A stretch of DNA of 18,078 nt from SHLJ01 sp041618535 (GTDB lineage: Bacteria > Bacteroidota > Bacteroidia > Flavobacteriales > Flavobacteriaceae). This document shows positions 6,992 to 14,034 of the stretch, piece after piece. Where the stretch lies: NCBI GenBank assembly GCA_041618535.1, contig JBFKFP010000048.1, positions 1 through 18,078 on the forward strand. The letters are read 5' to 3'. The position numbers were made by a program, and so were the translations under genes. Positions within the stretch are counted from its first letter, which is position 1. Each line of letters begins with the position of its first letter. Under the pieces are notes generated by a model. That model was not told where the DNA came from. It ran no database searches and saw nothing but the letters and a program-made list of their open reading frames with translations.

Positions 6992-7898
6992 GTTTTCGTA
7001 TCAGGATCAGGTTATCTGAAGAGGTCACTTTCATAATATATATCCCTGAGGCCAACCGGCCTCGAGCTATTTCAATCAAATCCGGACCTTCATCATATTG
7101 AATGCGTTTTACACGTTCCCCCACTAGATTGTAAAGTTCAATGGACTCCAATACAGTTCCTGCCCTGTTGTGAATCCGGATCAAAGAGGATGCTGGATTG
7201 GGAGCGATGATAATAGAATCGGTAATTTCGGAATTCCCGTTACTGAGTACCTGGTCCAAAGTGATGGTCAGAGTTCCGATTTTCTGGTCGTTAAAGGGGG
7301 TTATATTTATCCTGCTGAAAACGGGAACCGCAGGAACCGTATCGGGATTACTTAATGAATAGGCATTTCCCTCTTCGGTCCCGGCATCGTAAACAAACAT
7401 ATCCAGCACAACCGATGGCTTCCAATTATTGCTCATATCGAGCAATGAAAAACTGTCAATGCCAACAAACCAGTCAGGACTGGGAGCAACCATTGCTGCC
7501 AAGGAGAGAAGGGGATAGTTTGCGCTGACTATGACGTTTGAGAGGGTAGCACTGCTGATGGCCGCGAAAGGGCTGAATCCGGCCTGGAGCCATTGATCAG
7601 CATCAGAATTGCCGATGGCGGTGTTTACCTCGCTATTAAAATTGGCATTGCTTCCCATCTCAGCCACATCCTCTATGCCGGGAGAGGCCAGTTGACCTAA
7701 TTCCCAGAATTTGACATCACTATTGTGCGTAGCTCCTACGAGATCGGACCAATGTGCGGTGGGAGGCAGGGTTCCATGATCGGTTTCATTCCAGGTACTG
7801 TTAAAGGTGATCGTGTATTGAGCTTGGGACTGCGCATTGATTGACAGGAACGTCAAACAGCAAAATAAAGAAAGTAATGGCGTATAAACCCGGCTCAT
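6978..7898 (-). CDS. Secreted spondin_N-domain protein with type IX sorting signal
   Basis: 306 residues. Residues 1-22 are a signal peptide (hydrophobic LLSLFCCLTFLSI, then NAQ). Residues about 27-213 match the spondin_N fold: YTITFNSTWNE, HWSDLVGATHNSDVKFWELGQLAS, then GIEDVAEMGS, and SPDWFVGIDSFSL at 140-152. The C-terminal ~75 residues, starting at IAPNPASS (231-238) and ending KLILD, form a Por secretion system (type IX) type A sorting domain. The protein is therefore expected to cross the outer membrane and be released or anchored at the surface. Spondin_N domains are known from extracellular matrix proteins of animals and occur in some bacteria with undefined roles, possibly adhesion. 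There is no catalytic signature. It stands alone on its strand and overlaps pyrD tail to tail. Confidence 0.85.
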   Translation of the reverse strand: MSRVYTPLLSLFCCLTFLSINAQSQAQYTITFNSTWNETDHGTLPPTAHWSDLVGATHNSDVKFWELGQLASPGIEDVAEMGSNANFNSEVNTAIGNSDADQWLQAGFSPFAAISSATLSNVIVSANYPLLSLAAMVAPSPDWFVGIDSFSLLDMSNNWKPSVVLDMFVYDAGTEEGNAYSLSNPDTVPAVPVFSRINITPFNDQKIGTLTITLDQVLSNGNSEITDSIIIAPNPASSLIRIHNRAGTVLESIELYNLVGERVKRIQYDEGPDLIEIARGRLASGIYIMKVTSSDNLILIRKLILD

Positions 7899-7980
7899 AA
7901 TAGTTGTTTTGAATTTAGTATACGTACCATAAGATTCCTTACACTATAAGGCCGAATAATCGTATTTTTACTGCCATTTT

Positions 7981-8601
7981 GTGAATTTGGAAATACTTAT
8001 ATCGTTTAGCTTGGCCTCGGCTGCCCTGGCCATTTCACCTGGTCCTGACAATATCTTTGTTTTGGTCCAAAGTCTTGCTAAAGGTTCGCGCTCAGGGCTG
8101 GCTGTTGTTTGTGGTCTCATCAGCGGCTGCATAATTCATACAACCCTGGTTGCTTTCGGAGCTGCCGCCATAATCAAGACCAATCCAACAGTATTCATGG
8201 TCTTAAAAATCCTTGGTGCTTCTTATCTGATGTACCTGGCATTTAATGTTTACCGGTCACCCGGTAAAATTGATCTCGATCCGGGGCAGGCGAAATCGGG
8301 TGATTTTTGGAAGTTGTTCAAAACTGGATTTATAATGAATGTGGTCAACCCTAAGGTTTCAATCTTTTTTCTTGCCTTTTTCCCCGGCTTTCTTTTCAGC
8401 GAAGAGATAAGCACTATTTTTCAGTTCTATATTCTGGGATTGATATTCATGCTGGTTTCCTTTTTGATATTTGCTTCAATCGCTCTCGGTGCAGGATTGA
8501 TATCTGATTATACCCGGAGTCACCCAAATGTAGGGCAGCTGTTCAAATGGCTACAGATCATTGTGTTCGTCGCGATCGCCACATTTATTCTTATTTCCTA
8601 A
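7981..8601 (+). CDS. LysE/RhtB-family amino-acid exporter
   Basis: 206 residues with about six membrane segments, the usual length for the LysE superfamily. The N-terminus SLASAALAISPGPDNIFVLVQSLAKGSRSGLAVVCGLISG carries the conserved PGPD(N) motif near residues 20-25 and the G(x)RxG motif of RhtB/LysE translocators, and NVVNPKVSIFFLAFFPGF near 113-130 is the second family signature. It should export amino acids or derivatives; the substrate cannot be read from sequence. The start is GTG at 7981, because the next in-frame ATG would delete the first two membrane segments. The HMG-CoA-lyase-like gene follows after 34 nt on the same strand, so the two may be co-transcribed. Confidence 0.88.
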   Translation: MNLEILISFSLASAALAISPGPDNIFVLVQSLAKGSRSGLAVVCGLISGCIIHTTLVAFGAAAIIKTNPTVFMVLKILGASYLMYLAFNVYRSPGKIDLDPGQAKSGDFWKLFKTGFIMNVVNPKVSIFFLAFFPGFLFSEEISTIFQFYILGLIFMLVSFLIFASIALGAGLISDYTRSHPNVGQLFKWLQIIVFVAIATFILIS

Positions 8602-8635
8602 ATTAAGCGTACTTTTAAGATCTATTTCTTCATTA

Positions 8636-9502
8636 ATGCAAGAGGAAGTCAAGATCATAGAATGTCCCAGGGACGCCATGCAAGGCATACGGGATTTTAT
8701 CCCCACCGAGACAAAGATCCAGTATATTCAGTCATTGCTGAGAGTGGGATTCCATACTATTGATTTTGGAAGCTTTGTTTCTCCAAAGGCCATACCGCAG
8801 ATGAGGGATACGGCCGAGGTCCTTGCCGCTTTAGATTTGAGTAAAACCTCAAGCAAACTCCTCGCTATAATCGCTAACATAAGAGGCGCCGAGGATGCCT
8901 GTAAGTATCCTCAAATAGATTATTTAGGATATCCATTCTCCATCTCAGAGAATTTTCAAATGCGAAATACCCATAAGACCATCGCTCAAAGCATCCATAT
9001 CTTAAAATCGGTAATCGAGCTGGGCAAAAATCACGATAAGCAGGTTGTGGCTTATTTATCAATGGGTTTCGGTAACCCTTACGGAGACCCCTGGAATGTT
9101 GATATAGTTGCCGAATGGACCGAACGACTTCATGACATGGGCATAAAAATTCTCTCGCTGAGTGACACCATCGGAAGTTCCGATCCTGAGACCATAGAAT
9201 ATCTTTATTCAAACCTGATCCCAAAATACCCGGAAATCGAATTTGGGGCTCATTTGCATACTACCCCAACCAGCTGGTTTGAAAAAGTTGATGCCGCCTT
9301 CAATTCTGGATGCCGTCGGTTTGATGGCGCTATTCAGGGCTTTGGAGGCTGTCCTATGGCCAAGGATGAGCTGACCGGGAATATGCCTACGGAGAAACTT
9401 CTAAGCTATTTTACAGGACAAAAAGTTGATCATAATCTCAATGCATTCAGCTTTGAAAGTGCTCATAATGAAGCGACTAAGATTTTCACCAAATATCATT
9501 AA
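8636..9502 (+). CDS. Hydroxymethylglutaryl-CoA lyase-like enzyme (DRE-TIM family)
   Basis: 288 residues from the ATG at 8636, about the usual length; the frame runs 75 nt further upstream, but into the LysE-family gene. It resembles HMG-CoA lyase, which splits HMG-CoA to acetyl-CoA and acetoacetate in leucine and ketone-body metabolism. Visible residues: Arg12-Asp13 in ECPRDAMQG, SFVSPKAIPQM at 46-56, SDTIG at 176-180, His206 and His208 in GAHLHTT, catalytic-loop Cys239 in GFGGCPMA, and Asn249 in TGNMPTE. Differences from the classical lyase: DAMQG instead of DGLQN after the PRD, Asp43 where human HMGL has Glu72, and HLHTT instead of HxHDT. The fold and lyase subgroup are secure; the exact substrate is slightly less so. 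The stop overlaps the receptor gene stop by 4 nt. Confidence 0.85.
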   Translation: MQEEVKIIECPRDAMQGIRDFIPTETKIQYIQSLLRVGFHTIDFGSFVSPKAIPQMRDTAEVLAALDLSKTSSKLLAIIANIRGAEDACKYPQIDYLGYPFSISENFQMRNTHKTIAQSIHILKSVIELGKNHDKQVVAYLSMGFGNPYGDPWNVDIVAEWTERLHDMGIKILSLSDTIGSSDPETIEYLYSNLIPKYPEIEFGAHLHTTPTSWFEKVDAAFNSGCRRFDGAIQGFGGCPMAKDELTGNMPTEKLLSYFTGQKVDHNLNAFSFESAHNEATKIFTKYH

Positions 9503-11718
9503 AATCTATATTCCAGACCAAAATTCGTTCCGAAGGGATGCCCGGGTCTCAGGCCTGCAGGTACCCGGCTTACGGCATAGGATTCATCAAGAAGATTAAT
9601 GATATTTAGTCTGGCAATTAATTTTGATGACAATTTATAATTACCTGAGAAGTCAATTATAAAGTTAGATCGCACCAATTCATCTGTTGGAATAGGTCCG
9701 GATCCCGCTAGCGTTCTATATTCACCATTAAACCTACAGTTCACATTCAATTGGAACTTTGAATGATCAAGACTTATTGAAGCATTAAATTGATGCTGCG
9801 GAATATATGGCAATTTATCTCCTGCTGTAACTTCGCCCCACAAATCGTCTTCGCTGCCAAAACTGGTTAAGAATTCTGTATTTGTTAAGGTATAACCAAA
9901 ACTAATCGGTAAATCCCAGGTCTCATTTTTGCCCAGCACGTCATAATTTAAGAGGACTTCCAAACCATTTACCCTGACCTCACCTGCGTTAAACTGATCT
10001 AATGAACCGGTGCCTCCGGTAGCCGCCAAATCACTTCCCAACAAGTTGCTGTAATCATTATAATATCCAATTACCTCACCACTGAATTCCCCCCATCTAA
10101 ACCTTGAACCAAGCTCATAGTTCATGCTTTCCTCTGCTTTTTCATTTGGTTGATTGCCAGGAGGAGAAAACCCTTTGTGTACACCGCTAAAGACTGACAG
10201 GTAATTGTTTAGTTTGTAATTAACTCCAATGCCCGGGATGACAATATTTATGTTATTGCTCCTGGAGGCAAACTCCGATCCGGTCCTATTCGGATCATCA
10301 GAACCAAAATCCTGACGTTCCAGGAGGATATTCTCATATCTCAACCCTGGTGTGAATGTCCATCTGTTCAATCTCAATTTATATGTGATGAAAGATGCGA
10401 AGGCCTTTGCACTGCTTACTCTGTTTCCTTGAGATCCACCCTGTCCGTTTGAAGTTAGTGACATGATACCCTCCGAAATAGCATAGCCATCTTCCCATTG
10501 ATAACGGTCTTCTTCATCGTAATGATATCTCATTCCAATTTCGAGGTCGTTAAACGTATTGGTGCCGTTCCAATGGTAATCGAACTTTGTCTGAATACCA
10601 TTAGATTTATATTCTCTGTTATTGGCTTTAACCAATAAATTATTATTGATGCCATTTATTTCACCCCTGATAAGCTGCATATGACTTGGATACAATTCCG
10701 GATTGGAAACCACCGTCGCAATGCTTTGTTTGTTATCACCGAAAACAACGTCATCTAACTTATACCAATTCCTTGCAAATGTGTTCTGGTAAGCGTCGGT
10801 CGTAATTCGGATGTCATTTCCGAAATTGATGGTATGTGTAAGTTGATACTGAAGTTGGTCGGCATCCATGTTATCTACTTGTGAAGCAGCATATCTTTTA
10901 AACGGTGAATCCGAAAAGTCCGTTTCGGTTAGTCCTAAATACGTTTCATTTGATAACTCATCATAAAAGTGGAATTTGAAATCAAGGCGCTGGTTCATTT
11001 TGCTGTTTGAACTTATTTCATAACCAAGTTTAACTACCACATCATTGATGTCAAAACCCGTATTCCCGTCATTTATCAGCTCTTTGAATCCGTTGGAGTT
11101 ATAATTCAGAAACTCGATCATATACCCCAGTTTTTTACCAGTACTTCCTACATTGCCATATATCTGGGAGGTATCAAAAGTGCCATAACTTGCTTTTAAG
11201 GTACCTCTGAAAGATTCAGGAATTTCTGTTGAAACCAGATTGATAGCACCACCGGTTGTAAAAGGCCCATATTGAACCTGACTGCTTCCTTTCAAAATTT
11301 CGACAGCCTGCATACGGGCAACAGATGGGAAATAATATGCTGACGGCGCACTATATGGCGCTGGTGCAATAAGTATCCCGTCTTCCATTAATGAAATTTT
11401 CGCGCTTCGTTCAGGAGATGTGCCTCTGAGGCTGATGTTTGGCCTCAGACCGAAACCATCCTCTTCGTAGAAGGTTACTCCGGGAACCACTTTCAATACT
11501 CGGTTTATATCTGTATAACTATATTTCTCTAATTCATTTACCGATAGAAAGTAAGCCGATCCTGTTCTGTTTTCAGCAACAAACTTGTTGCCAAAAATGG
11601 AATTTGTTTTAATGATGACTTCGTCCAGAATTTGCAACGAATCCAGGCTTGAGTTTTTATTTTGAGAAAGGATTGAAAAAGATGATAAAAGGAGCAGATA
11701 GATTGGTGATATTTTCAT
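9499..11718 (-). CDS. TonB-dependent outer-membrane receptor, FecA-like
   Basis: 739 residues. Residues 1-19 form a signal peptide, a TonB-box-like segment LDEVIIK lies at 31-37, and the plug domain covers about 50-165 (VLKVVPGVTFYEEDGFGLRPNISLRG, LMEDGILIAPAPYSAPSAYYFP, VEILKGSSQVQYG, GGAINLVS). The rest is a 22-strand barrel ending in the aromatic LEYRF. The plug, with SPERSAKISLMEDG and APAPY, most resembles ferric-dicitrate/siderophore receptors of the FecA group. The N-terminal carboxypeptidase-regulatory-like domain and the anti-sigma signalling extension, both common in Bacteroidota receptors, are absent, and no SusD, FecR or sigma factor gene is adjacent. Divergence from ferritin supports an iron-related cargo, but the ligand is inferred. 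By eye this gene is richer in AT than its neighbours. Confidence 0.9.
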   Translation of the reverse strand: MKISPIYLLLLSSFSILSQNKNSSLDSLQILDEVIIKTNSIFGNKFVAENRTGSAYFLSVNELEKYSYTDINRVLKVVPGVTFYEEDGFGLRPNISLRGTSPERSAKISLMEDGILIAPAPYSAPSAYYFPSVARMQAVEILKGSSQVQYGPFTTGGAINLVSTEIPESFRGTLKASYGTFDTSQIYGNVGSTGKKLGYMIEFLNYNSNGFKELINDGNTGFDINDVVVKLGYEISSNSKMNQRLDFKFHFYDELSNETYLGLTETDFSDSPFKRYAASQVDNMDADQLQYQLTHTINFGNDIRITTDAYQNTFARNWYKLDDVVFGDNKQSIATVVSNPELYPSHMQLIRGEINGINNNLLVKANNREYKSNGIQTKFDYHWNGTNTFNDLEIGMRYHYDEEDRYQWEDGYAISEGIMSLTSNGQGGSQGNRVSSAKAFASFITYKLRLNRWTFTPGLRYENILLERQDFGSDDPNRTGSEFASRSNNINIVIPGIGVNYKLNNYLSVFSGVHKGFSPPGNQPNEKAEESMNYELGSRFRWGEFSGEVIGYYNDYSNLLGSDLAATGGTGSLDQFNAGEVRVNGLEVLLNYDVLGKNETWDLPISFGYTLTNTEFLTSFGSEDDLWGEVTAGDKLPYIPQHQFNASISLDHSKFQLNVNCRFNGEYRTLAGSGPIPTDELVRSNFIIDFSGNYKLSSKLIARLNIINLLDESYAVSRVPAGLRPGHPFGTNFGLEYRF

Positions 11719-11757
11719 TTAATTAGATTTAATAAAAATAAATGAAGCTTAGAAAAA

Positions 11758-11787
11758 CAAAGTTAATCCGGCTATGTGTAATTACAA
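11758..11787 (-). promoter_or_regulatory. Bacteroidota-type promoter for the TonB-dependent receptor
   Basis: The minus strand reads TTTTTG (plus-strand CAA at 11785-11787), then exactly 19 nt, then TAACTTTG (plus-strand 11758-11765). This is a full match to the -33 TTG / -7 TAnnTTTG consensus. The predicted transcription start is near 11751, about 33 nt before the ATG at 11718. Confidence 0.6.
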
Positions 11788-11792
11788 AAATA

Positions 11793-11811
11793 ATTTAGAA
11801 TAATTTTAAAT
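11793..11811. promoter_or_regulatory. 19-bp imperfect palindrome next to the receptor promoter
   Basis: ATTTAGAATAATTTTAAAT reads the same on both strands at eight of nine arm positions around a central base. It lies 5 bp beyond the -33 element of the receptor promoter, between the divergent receptor and ferritin genes. Its core resembles the 7-1-7 layout of a Fur box at many positions, but the stretch is AT-rich, so part of that agreement is expected by chance. Candidate operator for an iron-responsive regulator; unproven. Confidence 0.3.
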
Positions 11812-11957
11812 AAAGTTTTTCACACTGGTAAAATGGAACATATTCGAGCTTGAAAAAGGTGTTCAGTTTTGTTGAGCTATTCTTATTGGAATATTAAATG
11901 ATGATTAAATTTCAATATAAAAATTGAGCTCTAATATTCTACTTCATGAATTATCAT

Positions 11958-11965
11958 TACTTTTG
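11958..11965 (+). promoter_or_regulatory. ftn: Candidate -7 element for ferritin
   Basis: TACTTTTG fits TAnnTTTG and ends 33 nt before the ferritin ATG. No TTG lies 17-23 nt upstream (the nearest is 31 nt away), so the promoter is only half supported. Confidence 0.3.
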
Positions 11966-11998
11966 AAATTTGAAAATAATTCACAAAATTCTAGACCA

Positions 11999-12505
11999 AT
12001 GAATAAGAAAATTGAGAATTTATTGAACGATCAGATCAAGTATGAAGCAAAAGCCTCTATGCAATACCTGGCCATGGCTTCCTGGGCCGACGAGAATGGT
12101 TACAATGGTATCGCTGATTTTTTTTATAACCAGTCTGTGGAGGAGCAGGTCCACATGCACAAATTGGTCAAATTCGTCAATGAGCGGGGAGGTCATGTAG
12201 TGATCCCCGCACTAGACCAACCCACAGAGCGATTCGGCTCATTAGGCGAGCTTTTCGACACTTTTCTAAAAAGCGAGGTTTTTGTCACTGATATGATCAA
12301 TCAAATCATATTTGAATGTTTGGAGCAGAAGGATTATAATGTCCATAATTTTATGCAGTGGTATGTCACCGAGCAATTAGAAGAAGAAGCTACGGCCAGG
12401 ACCCTTCTCGATAAGTTGAACATCATCGGGGAAGATAAGTCTGGACATTATTTGTTCGACAGGGATATTGTCTCAATTGCCGCAGAAACAGATCCGGCCG
12501 GTTAA
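11999..12505 (+). CDS. ftn: Ferritin (non-haem, FtnA-type)
   Basis: 168 residues, matching bacterial FtnA length. It oxidises Fe(II) and stores the iron in a 24-subunit shell. Ferroxidase residues align with E. coli FtnA: Glu16, Glu49, His52, Glu93, Gln126 and Glu129, in the motifs KYEAKASMQY, VEEQVHMHK, KSEVF and YVTEQLEEE. The ATG at 11999 is used; the frame extends upstream to a TTG at 11924, but those 25 residues have no ferritin counterpart and the candidate -7 element lies within them. Divergent from the FecA-like receptor and followed 39 nt later by a small Cys-rich gene on the same strand. Iron-responsive expression is likely but not shown. Confidence 0.95.
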   Translation: MNKKIENLLNDQIKYEAKASMQYLAMASWADENGYNGIADFFYNQSVEEQVHMHKLVKFVNERGGHVVIPALDQPTERFGSLGELFDTFLKSEVFVTDMINQIIFECLEQKDYNVHNFMQWYVTEQLEEEATARTLLDKLNIIGEDKSGHYLFDRDIVSIAAETDPAG

Positions 12506-12544
12506 GGAATTGCCAATCCCATAAACTTCAATCCAAGGAAATAA

Positions 12545-12688
12545 ATGATCAGGTCAAATTCGGAAAAAAGCCCCTCAGTTCTCTTGACATCTGTCTTCCT
12601 GGTCATGCCCGCCAAGCCAGAGGCAAAATGCTGCCGGAAGTTTGAAAAGAAAGGCAGGACGAACTGTAAGGACTGTCCTCTCCTTTAG
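12545..12688 (+). CDS. Small cysteine-rich protein downstream of ferritin (47 aa)
   Basis: The frame from ATG 12545 to TAG 12686-12688 encodes 47 residues. It has a good ribosome-binding site, AAGGAA at 12535-12540, 4 nt before the ATG, and an in-frame stop directly upstream, so the start is fixed. The C-terminal part reads KCCRKFEKKGRTNCKDCPLL: cysteines at 29, 30, 41 and 44 in a basic CC-x10-CxxC arrangement, the kind of spacing used to bind a metal ion or cluster. From memory, Flavobacteriaceae encode short proteins of this look, but I cannot name a family. It lies 39 nt after ferritin and is probably on the same transcript. The stop overlaps the convergent hydroxylase gene by 4 nt. Function unknown. 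Confidence 0.65.
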   Translation: MIRSNSEKSPSVLLTSVFLVMPAKPEAKCCRKFEKKGRTNCKDCPLL

Positions 12689-13953
12689 TTGGTTTGCAGT
12701 ATGCTGTTTCCTCCCTTTTCGAAATGCATGAAGTATATGCTTCCTGCAAGGCTGAAAATCATAAAGGCCACCATCCATTGAGTTGCACTCGTCCAGTAGG
12801 CCTCTAACCCGAACCATCCGCCCGTAAAAAAAACGATTACCATTCCGTAGATAAAACGAATACTCTCCGCAATAAGTGTAAAGCGGTTCCTGTCCATCAG
12901 GGAGGTAAAGGCATAAATGCTGATAAAAACATAGAGTCCGAAAAGGAGCAGGTTGCCAAGGCCTATTTCGGAATAATTGTAGAACATGAACAGCAGCAGG
13001 ATCAGGGCTACAGAAAACTGGAAAACAGACCAGTAGGCGAGTGACCTGGATGCATTACTGTCGTATTTCCTCAGGGTATAAGGATCTGTAACTATTTGCT
13101 TTGGATATTTTATTTGAACATCTTCCGGACGCCATCCGGTTGGCATAAACCATATCCTGATTTTATCCCGCCAACTGCCGGTTCTGTAGGCGTCCAGGGC
13201 AAGCCCCCAGATATGCTGAAAATTTATCAGGATAGGATTCCATGTCCGGGCCGGTTTAAGGATCCCGTAAACGGGCGGAACGTCTTCCAATTCCTCCTGG
13301 AAGGTCCCGAATATCCTGTCCCACAAACAGAAGATGGCTCCCAGATTCTTATCGATGTATTCAGGATTAATAGCATGATGCACTCTGTGTTGTGAGGGTG
13401 TGACAATAATATATTCGAGGACACCCAATTTCCCGATATGTTGGGTATGATACCAAAATTGAGCAAAGAGATGGATAGGCGCAAGAGTGGCAATCACCTC
13501 ATGGGGAACTCCGAGCAGTGCGGCAGGAAAAAGCAGGATAGGAAAATATCCGATCAGGTTGGAAATCGATTGCCTGAGGGCGCAAGCCAGGTTAAACTCC
13601 TCACTGCTATGATGAATCACGTGTTGATTCCAGAAAACATTGACCTTATGACTTAAACGATGATTCCAGTAGCTGCCAAAGTCAATAGCTATAAAAGCGA
13701 CAAGGTAGACCATAAAATTGCTCTCTATTGAATAAACGGCAAGATTCTCCAGTAAAAAGGGATAGGATACAATGATAAGGACCAGCCCAAGGGAATCCTT
13801 GATAATATTGGTCAGACCTGAACTCAGACTCGAAACCGTATCCATTAGCCTGTACTTTTGATTTTTTACAAAATGCCCGTAACCCACTTCGATAAGAAGA
13901 AGGACAACAAAAAAAGGAATGGCATATAATAAGGCCTTGGCGTAAGTTTCCAT
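12685..13953 (-). CDS. Membrane fatty-acid hydroxylase/sterol desaturase family protein (AGMO-like)
   Basis: 422 residues, integral membrane. The eight-histidine di-iron signature of the superfamily is visible: HRLSH at 98-102, HVIHH at 111-115, and QHRVHH at 188-193, with further histidines at 161, 169 and 172. The region before and after (DFGSYWNHRLSHKVNVFWNQHVIHHSSEEFN-type helix, then NLGAIFCLWDRIFGTF) and the extra C-terminal ~110 residues with about four membrane segments give the layout of alkylglycerol monooxygenase (AGMO/TMEM195), rather than the shorter carotenoid or C4-sterol enzymes. It would hydroxylate a lipid using O2. The human enzyme needs tetrahydrobiopterin; whether this one does is unknown. 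Divergent from guaB, with 81 nt between the starts. Confidence 0.87.
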   Translation of the reverse strand: METYAKALLYAIPFFVVLLLIEVGYGHFVKNQKYRLMDTVSSLSSGLTNIIKDSLGLVLIIVSYPFLLENLAVYSIESNFMVYLVAFIAIDFGSYWNHRLSHKVNVFWNQHVIHHSSEEFNLACALRQSISNLIGYFPILLFPAALLGVPHEVIATLAPIHLFAQFWYHTQHIGKLGVLEYIIVTPSQHRVHHAINPEYIDKNLGAIFCLWDRIFGTFQEELEDVPPVYGILKPARTWNPILINFQHIWGLALDAYRTGSWRDKIRIWFMPTGWRPEDVQIKYPKQIVTDPYTLRKYDSNASRSLAYWSVFQFSVALILLLFMFYNYSEIGLGNLLLFGLYVFISIYAFTSLMDRNRFTLIAESIRFIYGMVIVFFTGGWFGLEAYWTSATQWMVAFMIFSLAGSIYFMHFEKGGNSILQTN

Positions 13954-14003
13954 CTGTATGTTTCCCCTTAAAAATAATTATTTCCAATCACTTAAAAAAG
14001 GCG

Positions 14004-14011
14004 TATATTTG
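14004..14011 (+). promoter_or_regulatory. guaB: Candidate -7 element for guaB
   Basis: TATATTTG matches TAnnTTTG and ends 23 nt before the guaB ATG. No TTG is present about 19-21 nt upstream, so the -33 part is weak. Confidence 0.4.
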
Positions 14012-14034
14012 CATGCAATTAAAATCTAATTGCG

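Noticed and set aside
7937..7951. Small inverted repeat CCTTA-N5-TAAGG between the spondin_N and LysE-family genes
   Set aside because: Only five pairs, no T-tract and no promoter context; expected by chance in a gap of this size.
7963..7970. TATTTTTA before the LysE-family gene as a -7 element
   Set aside because: The final G of TAnnTTTG is missing, no TTG lies at the right distance, and it would leave almost no leader.
8561..8635. Upstream extension of the HMG-CoA-lyase-like gene into the LysE-family gene
   Set aside because: The extra 25 residues overlap the exporter in another frame and precede the normal start of the lyase fold; the ATG at 8636 fits the family length.
11924..11998. A 25-residue N-terminal extension of ferritin from a TTG codon
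   Set aside because: Ferritins of this type begin at the MNKKIENLLN-like helix; the extension is Ser/Asn/Leu-rich without homology and overlaps a candidate -7 element.
9499..11998. Horizontal transfer of the receptor/ferritin block
   Set aside because: The region looks more AT-rich by eye, but there are no mobility genes, repeats or tRNA nearby, and barrel proteins rich in Asn/Tyr/Phe/Ile lower GC by themselves. A computed codon-usage comparison would be needed.
12575..12817. An 80-residue minus-strand frame at the end of the hydroxylase gene
   Set aside because: It runs in another frame across the hydroxylase 3' end and the small Cys-rich gene; the sequence has no recognisable features, so it is taken as a shadow.
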